DNA of 64,000 nucleotides, from assembly GCF_030160835.1 (NCBI RefSeq), contig NZ_BSPC01000069.1, positions 1 through 64,000 of the forward strand, given 5' to 3'. Source of the DNA: Labrys miyagiensis (GTDB lineage: Bacteria; Pseudomonadota; Alphaproteobacteria; Rhizobiales; Labraceae). Below, in pieces: positions 1 to 9,223 of the stretch. The position numbers were made by a program, and so were the translations under genes. The notes beneath the pieces were generated by a model. The model saw only the letters and a list, made by a program, of their open reading frames with translations, searched no databases and had not been told where the DNA came from. Numbering within the stretch: position 1 is the first letter of the stretch; the number at the start of each line of letters is the position of its first letter.

Positions 1-326
1 ACAGCTCAGATAGTCGCTCACCTCTATCCTCTCCCCGTAAGAACGGGGCGAGGGGACTTCGACGGCGTGTTCTATCCTCAACCGTCTCATCTCGCTCAGC
101 CGAATTGCTTGTGACGTGCTCGCCGGGAATGACAGTTCAATCGGTTCGCTTATTATTTATCGGCTCCAAGGTCTGGTTGGCACAGCCGAAACCCTCACCG
201 CTCCGCGCACCCATCAAAGTTGGGCGACCCCGCCAATTGCGATGGCATCCGCTCCCGCCCCGCGCTAGCCTTTCCCGCCGGGCAAACCGGCAGGAAAGCC
301 GCGGCCAGGCGGCGGGGGAACGCCAT
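1..326. other. Left-edge stretch without a recognised gene
   Basis: No coding region could be supported here. An open frame runs into the downstream serine hydrolase from about position 105, but its first 74 residues are rich in Arg and Pro and match nothing. A small hairpin, CCCCGT-AAGA-ACGGGG, lies at 33-48 and resembles one arm of the palindromic elements found elsewhere in the window. Confidence 0.5.
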
Positions 327-1505
327 ATGGATGCTCGCACACACCTTTCCTCCTTCGCTGAAGCGGCGGCGGCGGCCGTCGACAGCGGCGCCCTCGCCGG
401 CATTATCGGCACGGTGACCACGCCGCGCGAAACCGTCTTCGAAAGCGCCCATGGCTGGCGCGACCATGGCCGCTCGCTGCCGATGGCGGCGGACAGCGTG
501 CTCGCCCTTGCCTCGATGACCAAGGCCGTCACGGCCGTCGCCGTCCTGCAGCTGGTGGAGCGCGGCGCCGTCGGCCTCGACGACCCGCTCGGCGCCATCC
601 TGCCCTACTTCGCGGCGCCGCAGGTGCTGGACGGTTTCGGGGCAGATGGAGCGCCCCATCTCCGCCCCGCCCGAGGGACGGTAACCCTACGCCACCTCCT
701 CACCCATTCCTCCGGCCTTGCCAACGAGACCTGGAGCGCCGACCTCGTGCGCTACAAGCAACAAACCGGCGCGCCCACGCTTGCCACCCGGACCAATGCC
801 TCGCTCGAGGTCCCGCTGCTGTTCGATCCCGGCGCGCGCTGGCAGTACAGCCTCGGCCTCGAATGGACCGGCAAGCTGATCGAGGCGCTGACGGGCCTCA
901 CGCTCGGCGCCTACCTCACCGAGCATGTCACCGGCCCGCTCGGCATGGCCGACACCCAGTTCGGCCCGCTGCCGCGCCAGCAGGGCCGCCTCGCCGGCGT
1001 GTTCCAGCGCGAGGACGACGGCACGCTCCAGCCAAGCGATTTCGCCCTCCTGCCCGGCGAATTCGAATCCGGCGGCGGCGGCCTTTACGGCACGGCGCAG
1101 GACTATCTCGTCTTCCTGCGCATGCTGCTCAACCGCGGCCGCCATGACGGCATCGAGATCCTCCGGCCCGGCACGATCGACCTGATGGAAACCGAGCAGA
1201 TCCCCGCCATCGCGGTGACGCGCATGGTGACGGCCATGCCGCACCGCTCCAACGATTTCGAACCCTCCGCCGGCCTCAAGGCAGGCTGGAACCTCGGCGG
1301 CGTGCTCCTGCGCGAGCCCAGCCCCAACGGCCGCCCCGCCGGTAGCTGGGGCTGGGGCGGGCTGGCGAACTGCTATTTCTGGGTGGATGGGGTTAACGGG
1401 CTGGCCGGCATGGTGCTCTCGCAGGTGCTGCCGTTTGGGGATGGGGAGGTGTTGAGGTTGTTCGGGGCGCTGGAGAGGGACGCGTATGGGATGAGCGTGG
1501 GGTGA
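327..1505 (+). CDS. Serine hydrolase, class C beta-lactamase / penicillin-binding fold
   Basis: A 392-residue protein of the beta-lactamase-related serine hydrolase family (AmpC, EstB and D-aminopeptidase relatives). The catalytic SxxK motif is S63-M-T-K66. The Tyr motif is Y174-S-L, replacing the classical YxN. A GWGG segment near the C terminus stands where the HxG/KTG motif normally lies. The conserved TLRHLLTHSSGL block is at about 120-131. I chose the ATG at 327 because the frame upstream is compositionally non-coding and the family begins shortly before the first helix. There is no clear signal peptide, so it is probably cytoplasmic. The substrate (beta-lactam, ester or peptide) cannot be told from sequence. 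It is transcribed alone. Confidence 0.85.
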   Translation: MDARTHLSSFAEAAAAAVDSGALAGIIGTVTTPRETVFESAHGWRDHGRSLPMAADSVLALASMTKAVTAVAVLQLVERGAVGLDDPLGAILPYFAAPQVLDGFGADGAPHLRPARGTVTLRHLLTHSSGLANETWSADLVRYKQQTGAPTLATRTNASLEVPLLFDPGARWQYSLGLEWTGKLIEALTGLTLGAYLTEHVTGPLGMADTQFGPLPRQQGRLAGVFQREDDGTLQPSDFALLPGEFESGGGGLYGTAQDYLVFLRMLLNRGRHDGIEILRPGTIDLMETEQIPAIAVTRMVTAMPHRSNDFEPSAGLKAGWNLGGVLLREPSPNGRPAGSWGWGGLANCYFWVDGVNGLAGMVLSQVLPFGDGEVLRLFGALERDAYGMSVG

Positions 1506-1885
1506 GGCGCCGGTAGGAGGACGTGGCGGGCACGGGGGCAACTGTGTGTGAGTGCCCACAAGCAATAAAGATCTATTTCTATTGCAACACCTAGTCTAAA
1601 ATCAGTTTAAACATTAAAAATCATTTTTATTTTAAAGTATAAGGTGTATTTATGTGCCATTTTACAGGCATATACATACATCTTTTGGCAGTATTACCAA
1701 ATGATTGATGGCCTTAACGATTACTTGAGTTTTTAACCATTTCTTAATTAACGTGAAGCTAGGCGTTGCGTGAAGAATTTAATGAACGTAAACTAAAAGC
1801 GCCCCTCTAGCGTACAGTCCAGCTTAAAATTACCACGTAACGCAAGCCGTGTAGTGCAAATGCAAAGAAATATCGGGAGCGGAAA
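1506..1885. other. AT-rich leader ahead of the GHKL ATPase gene
   Basis: A 380-base gap that becomes strikingly AT-rich after about 1560, unlike the surrounding GC-rich sequence. It contains several A/T runs but I could not assign a confident promoter. The composition change marks the left edge of what looks like a transferred segment that includes the next gene. Confidence 0.5.
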
Positions 1886-3874
1886 ATGAAATTCGATGTT
1901 GTGGGACGTATCCGCAATATGCGACTGCCGGATGGCCGCTCCGCGCTAATGTATTCCATCTACGAGGCAGTAAGCAATGCCATTCACGCAATAGAAGAGC
2001 GATTTGGTACCGTCGAATTTTCCAAAAGAGGGGTGATTAACATCCTAATCGATATAAATGCAGATAAGACTCTAAAGTTTATTGCAGTATCAGACAATGG
2101 CATAGGCCTGAATCCACGGCATCTTACTTCATTTGAGACCTGCGACACTCGCGAAAAACAGAAGATCAATGGCCGAGGTGTCGGTCGTCTGATGTGGACA
2201 AAGGTTTTTAATGGCATCCATGTACGAAGCACTTATGAAGTCGGATTAGATGGCTATAAGGAGGTTTCTTTCAGATTTATACCAGAAATTGATGAATCGA
2301 TTTCCGAGAAAGAAATAAGAGATAGCCGAGATGAATTAATGGGCACTCGTATTGTTCTTTCCGATATAAAGCCAGATGAAAATGCTGGAATTACGGCTTC
2401 TGTCTTAACGAGGCACCTTTGCCATCATTTTTTCCCCTATTTTATAGCGAAAAGTATGCCGAAACTGTCGGTCACATTTGGGAGGCGAGAGCTCGATATA
2501 GGAAACTACCTCTCTGAGCGTGTGGAGAGCGTTGCTGAGCAGGAGATTCTAATCGAGGCTCCCAAAATCGGGAATATCAAGATTTCGCATGTATATGCGG
2601 ACAAGAACATATCCCAGGAATTTTCCAACAGTATCCTCTTAACCGCCCAAGGAAGAGTGGTACAAAATATTGAAATCGAAAAGAAATTTGCTCTTAGAGG
2701 CCTGGACAACGGCAAAGCATACGTTTGCGTGGTTGGAGGCCCATTTCTAGACGAGAAGGTTGATCAAGAGCGTGCAGGCTTCAAGGCCACGGCGGATGAA
2801 ATTGACTCAATCAAAGATGCTGCGCTTGAGGCAGCTGAACATTTCTTAAGTGCACATATAGCGAAAATCCGAACAGCGCAAAAACGTCATGTGGTGGATA
2901 TCTTGGAGGAGCACCCTCAGCTTGCGATTTCGGTCGAAAATGTTGATGGCTATGTTGCCGGACTGTCACCCAGCATGTCCGATGAGGATATCGGTAAAAC
3001 TCTATTTACGCTTCTCTACCGACATGAGAAGCGCGTGAGGGCACAAATAAAATCGATCGCTAACGATGTTGCTTCTGAGGAAGGAACCTCGTCCCAGAAA
3101 GACAAGATCGACAAATTAGTTCAGAAGGTAAGCGACGATGCAAAGCGTCGACTTGCTGAGTACACCATTAAACGTCACCAGATTATTCAATTGGCACGCT
3201 CTTTGTTAAAATACAGTGACGAGGAGCGGAAGACATATCAATGGGAAAAGTCTTTGCACGAAATCATATGCCCCATGGGGCGAATGCTCTCCGCCAAAGA
3301 CTATGACAACCATAACCTCTGGTTAATAGACGATCTCCTCTCTTACTATAGTTTTTTTGCCTCAGACAAAGCCATGTCGGCGTTAGGTATTGAAGGGGAG
3401 AGGAAGGAACCAGATCTCGTATTTTTTAACCCTTATGGCTTTCGTCGTGAGGGAACTAACGATCCGGTTGTAATCGTCGAATTTAAAAAACCAGGTGACG
3501 AGGCTCTGTCTAGTGACCCTGTAAATCAGGTCTTGGACTATGTAGAACGACTTCGTAGCAAGACAGTCAAAGGGCCGGACGGAGAAGTGATTATGGACGT
3601 TCTGGATCATACACCCTTTGAATGCATAGTGATCTGCGATCTAACTGTGGGAGCCAAAAAAAAGTTTGAGCGTAGCTTAGCCCAAAACCCCACACCTGAC
3701 GGTATGGGATACTATGGTTATTCACCAAGGCACAATGCCTCGCTGCGCGTTCTGAGCTATGCCAAGGTGTTTCGAGATGCGCAGATCAGAAATCAGAGCT
3801 TCTTCGAGAAGCTGGGAATGCTTCCTCAGGAAGTTAAGGATGCGCTCTCAAATGCTGCGCAAGCTGCGGAATGA
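1886..3874 (+). CDS. GHKL-type ATPase fused to a C-terminal PD-(D/E)XK-like nuclease domain
   Basis: A 662-residue protein. Residues 1-165 carry the GHKL (Hsp90/MutL/histidine-kinase) ATP-binding motifs: the N-box E27-x3-N31, the G1 box D70-N-G-I-G74, the Gly-rich lid GRGVG at 96-100 and a GT pair at 153-154. The middle (300-450) is helical and charged. Residues 505-555 read P-D510 ... VVIVE532-F-K534 ... Q548, the order expected of a PD-(D/E)XK nuclease core. The start has a good site (GGGAGCGGAAA before ATG). The gene is AT-rich with A/T-ending codons, unlike its neighbours, which suggests transfer. Proteins with this domain pairing occur among defence-related genes, but no partner gene is adjacent and the function is inferred. 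It could also act in DNA repair. Confidence 0.75.
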   Translation: MKFDVVGRIRNMRLPDGRSALMYSIYEAVSNAIHAIEERFGTVEFSKRGVINILIDINADKTLKFIAVSDNGIGLNPRHLTSFETCDTREKQKINGRGVGRLMWTKVFNGIHVRSTYEVGLDGYKEVSFRFIPEIDESISEKEIRDSRDELMGTRIVLSDIKPDENAGITASVLTRHLCHHFFPYFIAKSMPKLSVTFGRRELDIGNYLSERVESVAEQEILIEAPKIGNIKISHVYADKNISQEFSNSILLTAQGRVVQNIEIEKKFALRGLDNGKAYVCVVGGPFLDEKVDQERAGFKATADEIDSIKDAALEAAEHFLSAHIAKIRTAQKRHVVDILEEHPQLAISVENVDGYVAGLSPSMSDEDIGKTLFTLLYRHEKRVRAQIKSIANDVASEEGTSSQKDKIDKLVQKVSDDAKRRLAEYTIKRHQIIQLARSLLKYSDEERKTYQWEKSLHEIICPMGRMLSAKDYDNHNLWLIDDLLSYYSFFASDKAMSALGIEGERKEPDLVFFNPYGFRREGTNDPVVIVEFKKPGDEALSSDPVNQVLDYVERLRSKTVKGPDGEVIMDVLDHTPFECIVICDLTVGAKKKFERSLAQNPTPDGMGYYGYSPRHNASLRVLSYAKVFRDAQIRNQSFFEKLGMLPQEVKDALSNAAQAAE

Positions 3875-4048
3875 ATGTGGGTTATAGCAGGAGGTATGGT
3901 CTAATGATCTCATGCCTCTGCCAGTGGGCAAAAGCTGATAAAAAGGGCATCACACAGCCTGCCGGCCTGGATATATCCAGGGACCGGATCGCTCTTCGGA
4001 CCTCTGCATCAAGTGCGACTGCATAAGACGAACACAACAAGGATCCGC

Positions 4049-4471
4049 ATGACGCCGATGAGCAAACCCGAAGACGCCCCGGAAGCATTTCAGACCGCCT
4101 GGAACGCCCATGACATGGCGGCCTTTGGCGCCATGTTCCATGAGGATGCGGCGTTCGTGAATCGGTTCGGACATTATGTGCGCGGTGTTGATGAGATCGT
4201 CGCCCTCCACCGTCCCATCCATGAGACGATCTATCGGGATTCGACCCTCGACAATGAGCTGATCGAGGTCATCGCGATCGCGGATGGAGCGGCAATCCTA
4301 CACTTCTGGAGTCGTCTCTCCACGGGACCGGCGCATCCGGCCGGCCCGCATCAGGTCGATACCTTGATCCAGGCCGTCATCACGCGCCGGAATGGCACCT
4401 GGCGGATCCAGGCCTTGGAGAATGTCACCCTGACCAACCCGCGGACCGGCGAAGCCGTTTTGAGGCGCTGA
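4049..4471 (+). CDS. SnoaL-like / SgcJ-EcaC family protein
   Basis: A 140-residue protein of the NTF2-like (SnoaL/SgcJ) fold. It has the usual opening helix with the W-N-A-H-D block (FQTAWNAHDMAAFGAMF), the DAAFVNRFGH strand, and a closing strand pair ending TWRIQALENVTLTNPR. The ATG at 4049 follows an AAGGA site and leaves the family-typical N terminus. Many such proteins are annotated as conserved hypotheticals. A few are ketosteroid-isomerase-like enzymes or polyketide-tailoring factors. Nothing next to it indicates a substrate. Base composition is back to the genomic norm. Confidence 0.75.
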   Translation: MTPMSKPEDAPEAFQTAWNAHDMAAFGAMFHEDAAFVNRFGHYVRGVDEIVALHRPIHETIYRDSTLDNELIEVIAIADGAAILHFWSRLSTGPAHPAGPHQVDTLIQAVITRRNGTWRIQALENVTLTNPRTGEAVLRR

Positions 4472-5458
4472 AGCTCCCCGGAAGAAGAGGGAGTTACGGT
4501 CCGGCTGGCCGCCCGACTTCGGCTTTGGCTGGCCGCGCCCGGCGTGGCATTGGAGTGCGTTGAACAGAAGAGAAACATGATTTGACATTCTGCTCTTGCT
4601 TTGCTCTACTCGTCCCTGGAGCGAAGAGCGGCGGGGCTCGTAAATCCGGATCATGACCGGTGGCCTCGCCCCTTCCACCCACCCCGATGTCCCGCGGCCT
4701 TGCCAGCCGTGCTGCCTGTGGTCCGGACTGCCTGCGAGAAGGGAGCCTCGCGGGATTGGATTGCCTGCGGCGGACATCGTCCGGCGGCTTGCGGCCGGCC
4801 TTCAGGCGAAAGCTTGTGGCCATCGCCGAGCCGGATGCGGGGCTTGATGAGAGGCGGACGGACCGCTCACGGCGCAATGCGACATGATCCTTGGGGACAT
4901 GATCCTTGCGCCGCAGATGCGTCCCCGGGACCAGGAGAGAGGCCGGCCGCTCCGGGCCGGATCACTCGCGTGGACGCAGGTCACCGCGGGCCCTGGTCTC
5001 GACGCTTCGTGGGTGAGGCGCAGGATGATCCGGGCCGTTCCCGCGTGGCTGCGGAGGCGACTTGGACCCTGTGCCATCCAGCATGGCCCCGAATGCCAGG
5101 AGAGCGACGTGATCTCCAAGGGCGGCAGGGGCGATGCCTTCCCGCCCGGCAAGGGCCGGGCCGGCGAACCGGGGCGTAGGCCTCGGCGAGCGGCCAGCCC
5201 TCGCGGGAAGAGGCCGGTCCGGCATGCGCGTTGTTGGCATGCCGGGATCGGTGCGGGGCAACCCGCCGGACTAAGGTGACGGCGGCTTTCCCCAACAAGC
5301 CCGCCACGCACCCCATGACCACGACACGGCTTTCCTGCGGAAAGCCGCCGTCACCTTGACTGCGCCTGCCGCATGACTCAGCCCGAGAGGGCGTGAGAAC
5401 GCGGTTGCTCGGCTATTTGTCACTCACCCGCGCGCAAATACGGTGATGGGTGCATGAG
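4472..5458. other. Long GC-rich stretch with no supported gene
   Basis: About 990 bases. Several open frames exist on both strands but they overlap each other, are full of Arg, Pro and Ala, and lack ribosome binding sites and family motifs. They look like chance frames in GC-rich DNA. The only structured item is the inverted repeat at 5273-5357. The stretch may hold decayed genes that can no longer be recognised. Confidence 0.5.
5273..5357. repeat. Perfect 19-bp inverted repeat, 85 bp in all
   Basis: AAGGTGACGGCGGCTTTCC at 5273-5291 is repeated as its exact reverse complement at 5339-5357, separated by 47 bases. There is no reading frame inside. The form fits a very small mobile element with terminal inverted repeats, or a large transcript hairpin. 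It does not resemble the other repeat families in the window. Confidence 0.8.
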
Positions 5459-5593
5459 CCTGGGAGCGCGGACGTCCCGTCCGCTCTTGAACCTCGGGCG
5501 GAGCAGGTATTGGCGATGCGGTTGGCAACAGGCACGCCGCTTGTTCTTTGATCTTATCGTTTCAAGAGCGGACGAGACGTCCGCGCTCCCAGG
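5459..5593. repeat. Palindromic element, family A
   Basis: The left arm starts CCTGGGAGCGCGGACGTC and continues through GTCCGCTCTTGAA. The right arm is its near reverse complement, ending GTCCGCGCTCCCAGG. About 70 bases of variable sequence lie between. Each arm also folds on itself (GCGGAC/GTCCGC). It sits 10 bases beyond the stop codon of the minus-strand membrane protein gene. Confidence 0.85.
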
Positions 5594-5603
5594 AAAGCCC
5601 TTC

Positions 5604-6455
5604 CTACTTTCCCTCCGCCGGCAGGAAGGCCTTGGGAAGCTCCTTCTGCTCCTCGCACTCGACGACATGGACGATCTCGGCGCGCGTATCGAGCCATCTG
5701 ACCGCCCAGATGCGGATATAGCGCGGCAATCTCGTATAGATGCCGGTTGCCTCCAGCGTGCATTTCGTGCCGTAGGGCGACTGCGAATCCATCTTGGCGG
5801 CGGCGAGGTCCGGCCGGTTGGCGTCGTGGTAGAACCAGAAGTAGAAATTGGAATCGATATCGAAACGGATCGGCACGATTTCGCCATCGGCCTCGATCTG
5901 CTTGCCCAGCACGGTGAAAATCTCGTCGCGCGGCGCAACCACCTGGCCGGGCTCGTTGGGGCGGACGAAATTCTGGTTGATGAACACGCCGGCATTGGGG
6001 ATGTAGATGTCGTGGTAGGTCTCCCAGGTGCTGTAATAATACACAGCCCCCAGGATCAGTGGCATGAAGATGAAGAGAAGTCCGATCTTGATGCAATTGG
6101 CGATGCCACGCCACGGCGCGAAGAAATAATGCTGCGTCTCGTCCTTCTCGAAGGTCAGCCAATACAGGAAAGCCTTCAGGACACGATACAATTTGGGTGA
6201 GATCCACAGGACGAAGCGCACGATCAGGTGGACGATAGGATCGAGCGCCTTCCAGCCATAACTCAGGATTTTCTGGATGAAGCGGATAGCCTGCTGCGCC
6301 AGCGTGTAGGTGCGGACCGAGGCCGACTGCTCCGATTCCGGCTTGTCGCCTTCCTCCTTCGCCCGCGCGGAGAGATCGAAGGCGCCGGGCTTGGCGTCCC
6401 GGATCGCCTGCCGGCGGGCTTCTTCCAGGGCGATCTGGCGTTCGAGGTCATCCAT
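5604..6455 (-). CDS. Unrecognised membrane protein, third gene of the ClpB-like cluster
   Basis: A 283-residue protein of unknown family. The N-terminal 45 residues are charged and helical. A hydrophobic stretch near 72-100 may be membrane-associated, and 121-141 is a clear membrane segment (CIKIGLLFIFMPLILGAVYY). The remaining 140 residues, with many aromatics and a D-x-D-x-N-F-Y-F-W-F-Y strand, probably form a globular domain, likely periplasmic. The start has a GGAG site directly upstream. It lies 113 bases after the AAA+ ATPase gene on the same strand, so the two are probably co-transcribed. One inference is that it anchors the ATPase or its coiled-coil partner to the inner membrane. I have no family name for it. 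Confidence 0.7.
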   Translation of the reverse strand: MDDLERQIALEEARRQAIRDAKPGAFDLSARAKEEGDKPESEQSASVRTYTLAQQAIRFIQKILSYGWKALDPIVHLIVRFVLWISPKLYRVLKAFLYWLTFEKDETQHYFFAPWRGIANCIKIGLLFIFMPLILGAVYYYSTWETYHDIYIPNAGVFINQNFVRPNEPGQVVAPRDEIFTVLGKQIEADGEIVPIRFDIDSNFYFWFYHDANRPDLAAAKMDSQSPYGTKCTLEATGIYTRLPRYIRIWAVRWLDTRAEIVHVVECEEQKELPKAFLPAEGK

Positions 6456-6567
6456 CTCCGTATCCTCCCGGAGTAAAATGCGCTCATGCAGAACCGCATT
6501 TTGCTCTAACTCACTGTTTTGACGCGCTTTTACACTTCGCGGCGATTCCGCCGGATCGCAAATCGCC

Positions 6568-8826
6568 TCAGGTTGCCAGGCTCTGGCCGTCGATGGTGAT
6601 GGTCGTCCCGTTGAACTGGAGGACCATCGGCTTCAGCTCCTCGTCGCCACCCGGTTCCGTGGCCTGCTTCTTCAGGAGCCTCTCGGTGATGAGGGGGCGC
6701 AGGACGTTCTTGCTCAATTGCCGGATGCTTCGTCCGCCCTGGCTCGGGTTGAAGTAGCGGGCCACGATCGCCTTCGAGGTGCCGTCATTTTCCGGCTGCA
6801 CGATATAGCCGCGGCCGGAAATGCCGCGATTGATGTCGCGGATCTCCTTTTCGAGGATCATGTCGGCAATCTCCGGGGTGACGTCGTCGAAGAGCTCCAC
6901 CGCGTCGATGCGGCCGACGAATTCGGGCAGGAACATCGGCTTGCCGGTCTTGGGGTTCTCGACATGGGTCAGGCGCTCGCGGACGGCCTCGTCGCTGCGC
7001 GGTTCATCCGGCCCGAAATCCGATTGCTTGAGGACGTTGGACGCGAAGACGAGGATGCAATCCTTGAAGGAGACCGGCATGTTCATGCTGTCGGGCATGA
7101 CGCCCTTGTCCATCACCTGCATAATGGTGCGCTGGAGATCGGGATGGGCTTTCTCGATCTCGTCGAAGAAGACGATGGAGCGCGACTTTTCCTTCACCGC
7201 ATCGGGAAGGGTCACGACCTGGCCGAAGCCGACCAGGCCCGGCGCCGCGCCGAGCAGGCGGGAGACAGAAGATGAGTCGGTATAGAGGCTCATATTGTAG
7301 GTGATCAGCGACGTGCCGTCATAGGCGGCGAGCTTTTCCACCAGCTCCGTCTTGCCGCAGCCGGGCGCTCCGGTCAGGAACAGCACGCCGGCCGGCCGGG
7401 TCGGATCGCTCGTGCCGGCTTCGCGCGTGCGGTAGATGTTGGCGATCGTGCGCTTGGCGTGGTCCTGGCCGTAGATGTTCTGGCTGAGCACTTCCTCGAC
7501 GCGGAGCAGGCGCTCGGCATCGTTGGTGGAAGCGGCCTTGGCCGAGACTCCCGTCAGCTTGCTGAAACGGTCCTGGACGTCGGCGACGGTGACATGCGGA
7601 GTCTCGGCATAGAGATCCCTTTCGAGGTCGCCGAGCCTGGCCCGCAATTCCCGGTCAGCCTTGAAGTAGATGTCGCGCTTGCGCGTTTCGTCAGGGGTCA
7701 GCGGCACGGGCGGCTCTTCGCCCTCCTTGTGGTGTTCCTTCCAGGCGGCATAGGCCTCGTAGCGTTCCTGCAGGGGCGTCAGCTCCCTGCCGGCCTCCAA
7801 TATGTCGCTGCGCAGCTTGCGGATCGTGCCGAATTTGAGGTTCCAGGCCTCGAGCTGGGGATTGATGATCGCCTTCATCTCGACGATCTGCTGGCGCACC
7901 GCCTCGAGCTTGCGAAGGCTCGGCTTGACCGAGGTCTTGAGCGTCTCCTCCTCGGCACTCAGCTTGACCAGCGCCATTTCCTGCCGGAGCAGCTCGAGCG
8001 ACTTGCCATATTTGGAAATATTGACGCTGGCGGCGAGCAGGTCGAGGAATTCGATGACGCGGTTGGGATTCTGACCCTTCAGCCGGCCCTCATAGCGCTG
8101 GTCGAGGCGGATGATCTCGTTGATCGCATCGTCGCCGATGATGACCAGGTGCTTCTTCTCGAAGCGCGGCACCATCTGGCGCAGGATGTTCTTCGATTCC
8201 TCGAAATCGCGCTCCTTGATCGGCAATTCCTTGAAATAGCGGGTGAACAGGGTGCTGGTCTGGTCGATCATCTCGTGATTGTGGCTCTGCGAGATGGCGA
8301 TGGCGCTGACGCGCTCGTTCTCGAGGGCATTGATCAGGGAGGACATCAGCCGGCGCGAGCGTTCCGAACCGCAATTGGCGACGAAATCGTCGAGGCGATC
8401 GAGCACGATCAGGCTGTTCTTGCGCGACATGTAGTCCATCGCGGCGTCGAACTCCTGGATCTGCTCCTGGGTCGAGAGCTTGAAGAATTCATGCAGGTCG
8501 AAACAGAAATAATGCTTCGACAGCAGGCTCGGCGCGGCCTCGCCAAGGGCGACCTTGTTGAGCAGCGAGAGGATCAGCATCGATTTGCCGACGCCCTCAT
8601 TGCCCTTGATGTAGACGCTGTTGGTGACCGACGAGGTCAGGATTTCCTGCGTCTCGATCAGTTCCTCGATAAAGCCGACGACCCGGGGGATCTGGGCCTC
8701 CTCGCTCGCGCCGCCATCCTGCCCGAAAAAGGAGGGCAGCCGTTTGCGATACTCGTAGAAATCGATCTCCAGGAGGAATTTGAACCCGTTCACGGCGCGT
8801 GTCGGGATCGATTTGTGGAGGCTCAT
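6568..8826 (-). CDS. ClpB-like AAA+ ATPase with two nucleotide-binding modules
   Basis: A 752-residue protein. The first module has Walker A GNEGVGKS (75-82) and a B-like strand LIVLDRLDD (139-147), but is otherwise divergent. Residues 275-425 are a charged helical insert comparable to the ClpB middle domain, closing with FSKLTGVSA, which parallels the ClpB linker. The second module is a good ClpA/B D2 match: GQDHAKRT (453-460), Walker A GAPGCGKT (486-493), Walker B IVFFDEIEKAH (551-561), sensor FASN (594-597), Arg finger FVGRID (R639) and sensor-2 GGRSIRQ (697-703). The N-terminal Clp-N substrate domain is absent, and there is no ClpP-binding loop that I can see. It is not the housekeeping ClpB, which is longer and has a canonical D1. 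It probably remodels a partner encoded beside it. Confidence 0.85.
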   Translation of the reverse strand: MSLHKSIPTRAVNGFKFLLEIDFYEYRKRLPSFFGQDGGASEEAQIPRVVGFIEELIETQEILTSSVTNSVYIKGNEGVGKSMLILSLLNKVALGEAAPSLLSKHYFCFDLHEFFKLSTQEQIQEFDAAMDYMSRKNSLIVLDRLDDFVANCGSERSRRLMSSLINALENERVSAIAISQSHNHEMIDQTSTLFTRYFKELPIKERDFEESKNILRQMVPRFEKKHLVIIGDDAINEIIRLDQRYEGRLKGQNPNRVIEFLDLLAASVNISKYGKSLELLRQEMALVKLSAEEETLKTSVKPSLRKLEAVRQQIVEMKAIINPQLEAWNLKFGTIRKLRSDILEAGRELTPLQERYEAYAAWKEHHKEGEEPPVPLTPDETRKRDIYFKADRELRARLGDLERDLYAETPHVTVADVQDRFSKLTGVSAKAASTNDAERLLRVEEVLSQNIYGQDHAKRTIANIYRTREAGTSDPTRPAGVLFLTGAPGCGKTELVEKLAAYDGTSLITYNMSLYTDSSSVSRLLGAAPGLVGFGQVVTLPDAVKEKSRSIVFFDEIEKAHPDLQRTIMQVMDKGVMPDSMNMPVSFKDCILVFASNVLKQSDFGPDEPRSDEAVRERLTHVENPKTGKPMFLPEFVGRIDAVELFDDVTPEIADMILEKEIRDINRGISGRGYIVQPENDGTSKAIVARYFNPSQGGRSIRQLSKNVLRPLITERLLKKQATEPGGDEELKPMVLQFNGTTITIDGQSLAT

Positions 8827-8973
8827 GGCGGGTCTCTATGCAGAGGGCGGGGATCGCGCTGGCGATCGTGCGATGAAGGTGTCGTCCGGCAGTTCGCGCG
8901 GGGCTGGTACCACTCTCCTCGTCCTGACGGCTGCGGGATTCACACATCTCGCCCTGGCAGGAAGAGGTGCGAC

Positions 8974-9125
8974 TATCCTTCCCCGGTTGCGGGGAAGGTG
9001 GCGCTGCGAAGCAGTGACGGAAGGGGGAGAGCGACGCGACATGGCCGATTCTGGCAAGGAAGCGCCACTCTACCCCTTCCGACCTCACTGCGTTCGGCCA
9101 CCTTCCCCGAAGTCGGGGAAGGATG
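8974..9125. repeat. Palindromic element, family B (intergenic copy)
   Basis: The left arm TATCCTTCCCCGGTTGCGGG with GGAAGGTGGCG and the right arm GGCCACCTTCCCCGAAGTCG with GGGAAGGAT are inverted copies. Each arm contains a hairpin (CCTTCCCC/GGGGAAGG). About 90 bases lie between, including the block AAGGGGGAGAG and its inverted partner. It occupies most of the 397-base gap between the coiled-coil gene and the AAA+ gene. Confidence 0.85.
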
Positions 9126-9223
9126 ACCCGCACCCTACACTGACAATACCGAGATGTGTGAATTGGACAGCCGTCCTGATGGGGAGAAGGTTGGAATGAG
9201 GGGCCGCGTGACCTGACAGGAGA

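Noticed and set aside
105-326. N-terminal extension of the serine hydrolase
   Set aside because: Arg/Pro-rich residues with no homology; the ATG at 327 gives a family-like N terminus.
4601-5311. Overlapping open frames on both strands
   Set aside because: No ribosome binding sites, unusual composition and no recognisable family; chance frames are likelier.
7459-9126. Long plus-strand open frame (555 codons)
   Set aside because: It is antisense to the ClpB-like ATPase gene, whose motifs are clear; the frame arises from GC-rich codon structure and has no family features.
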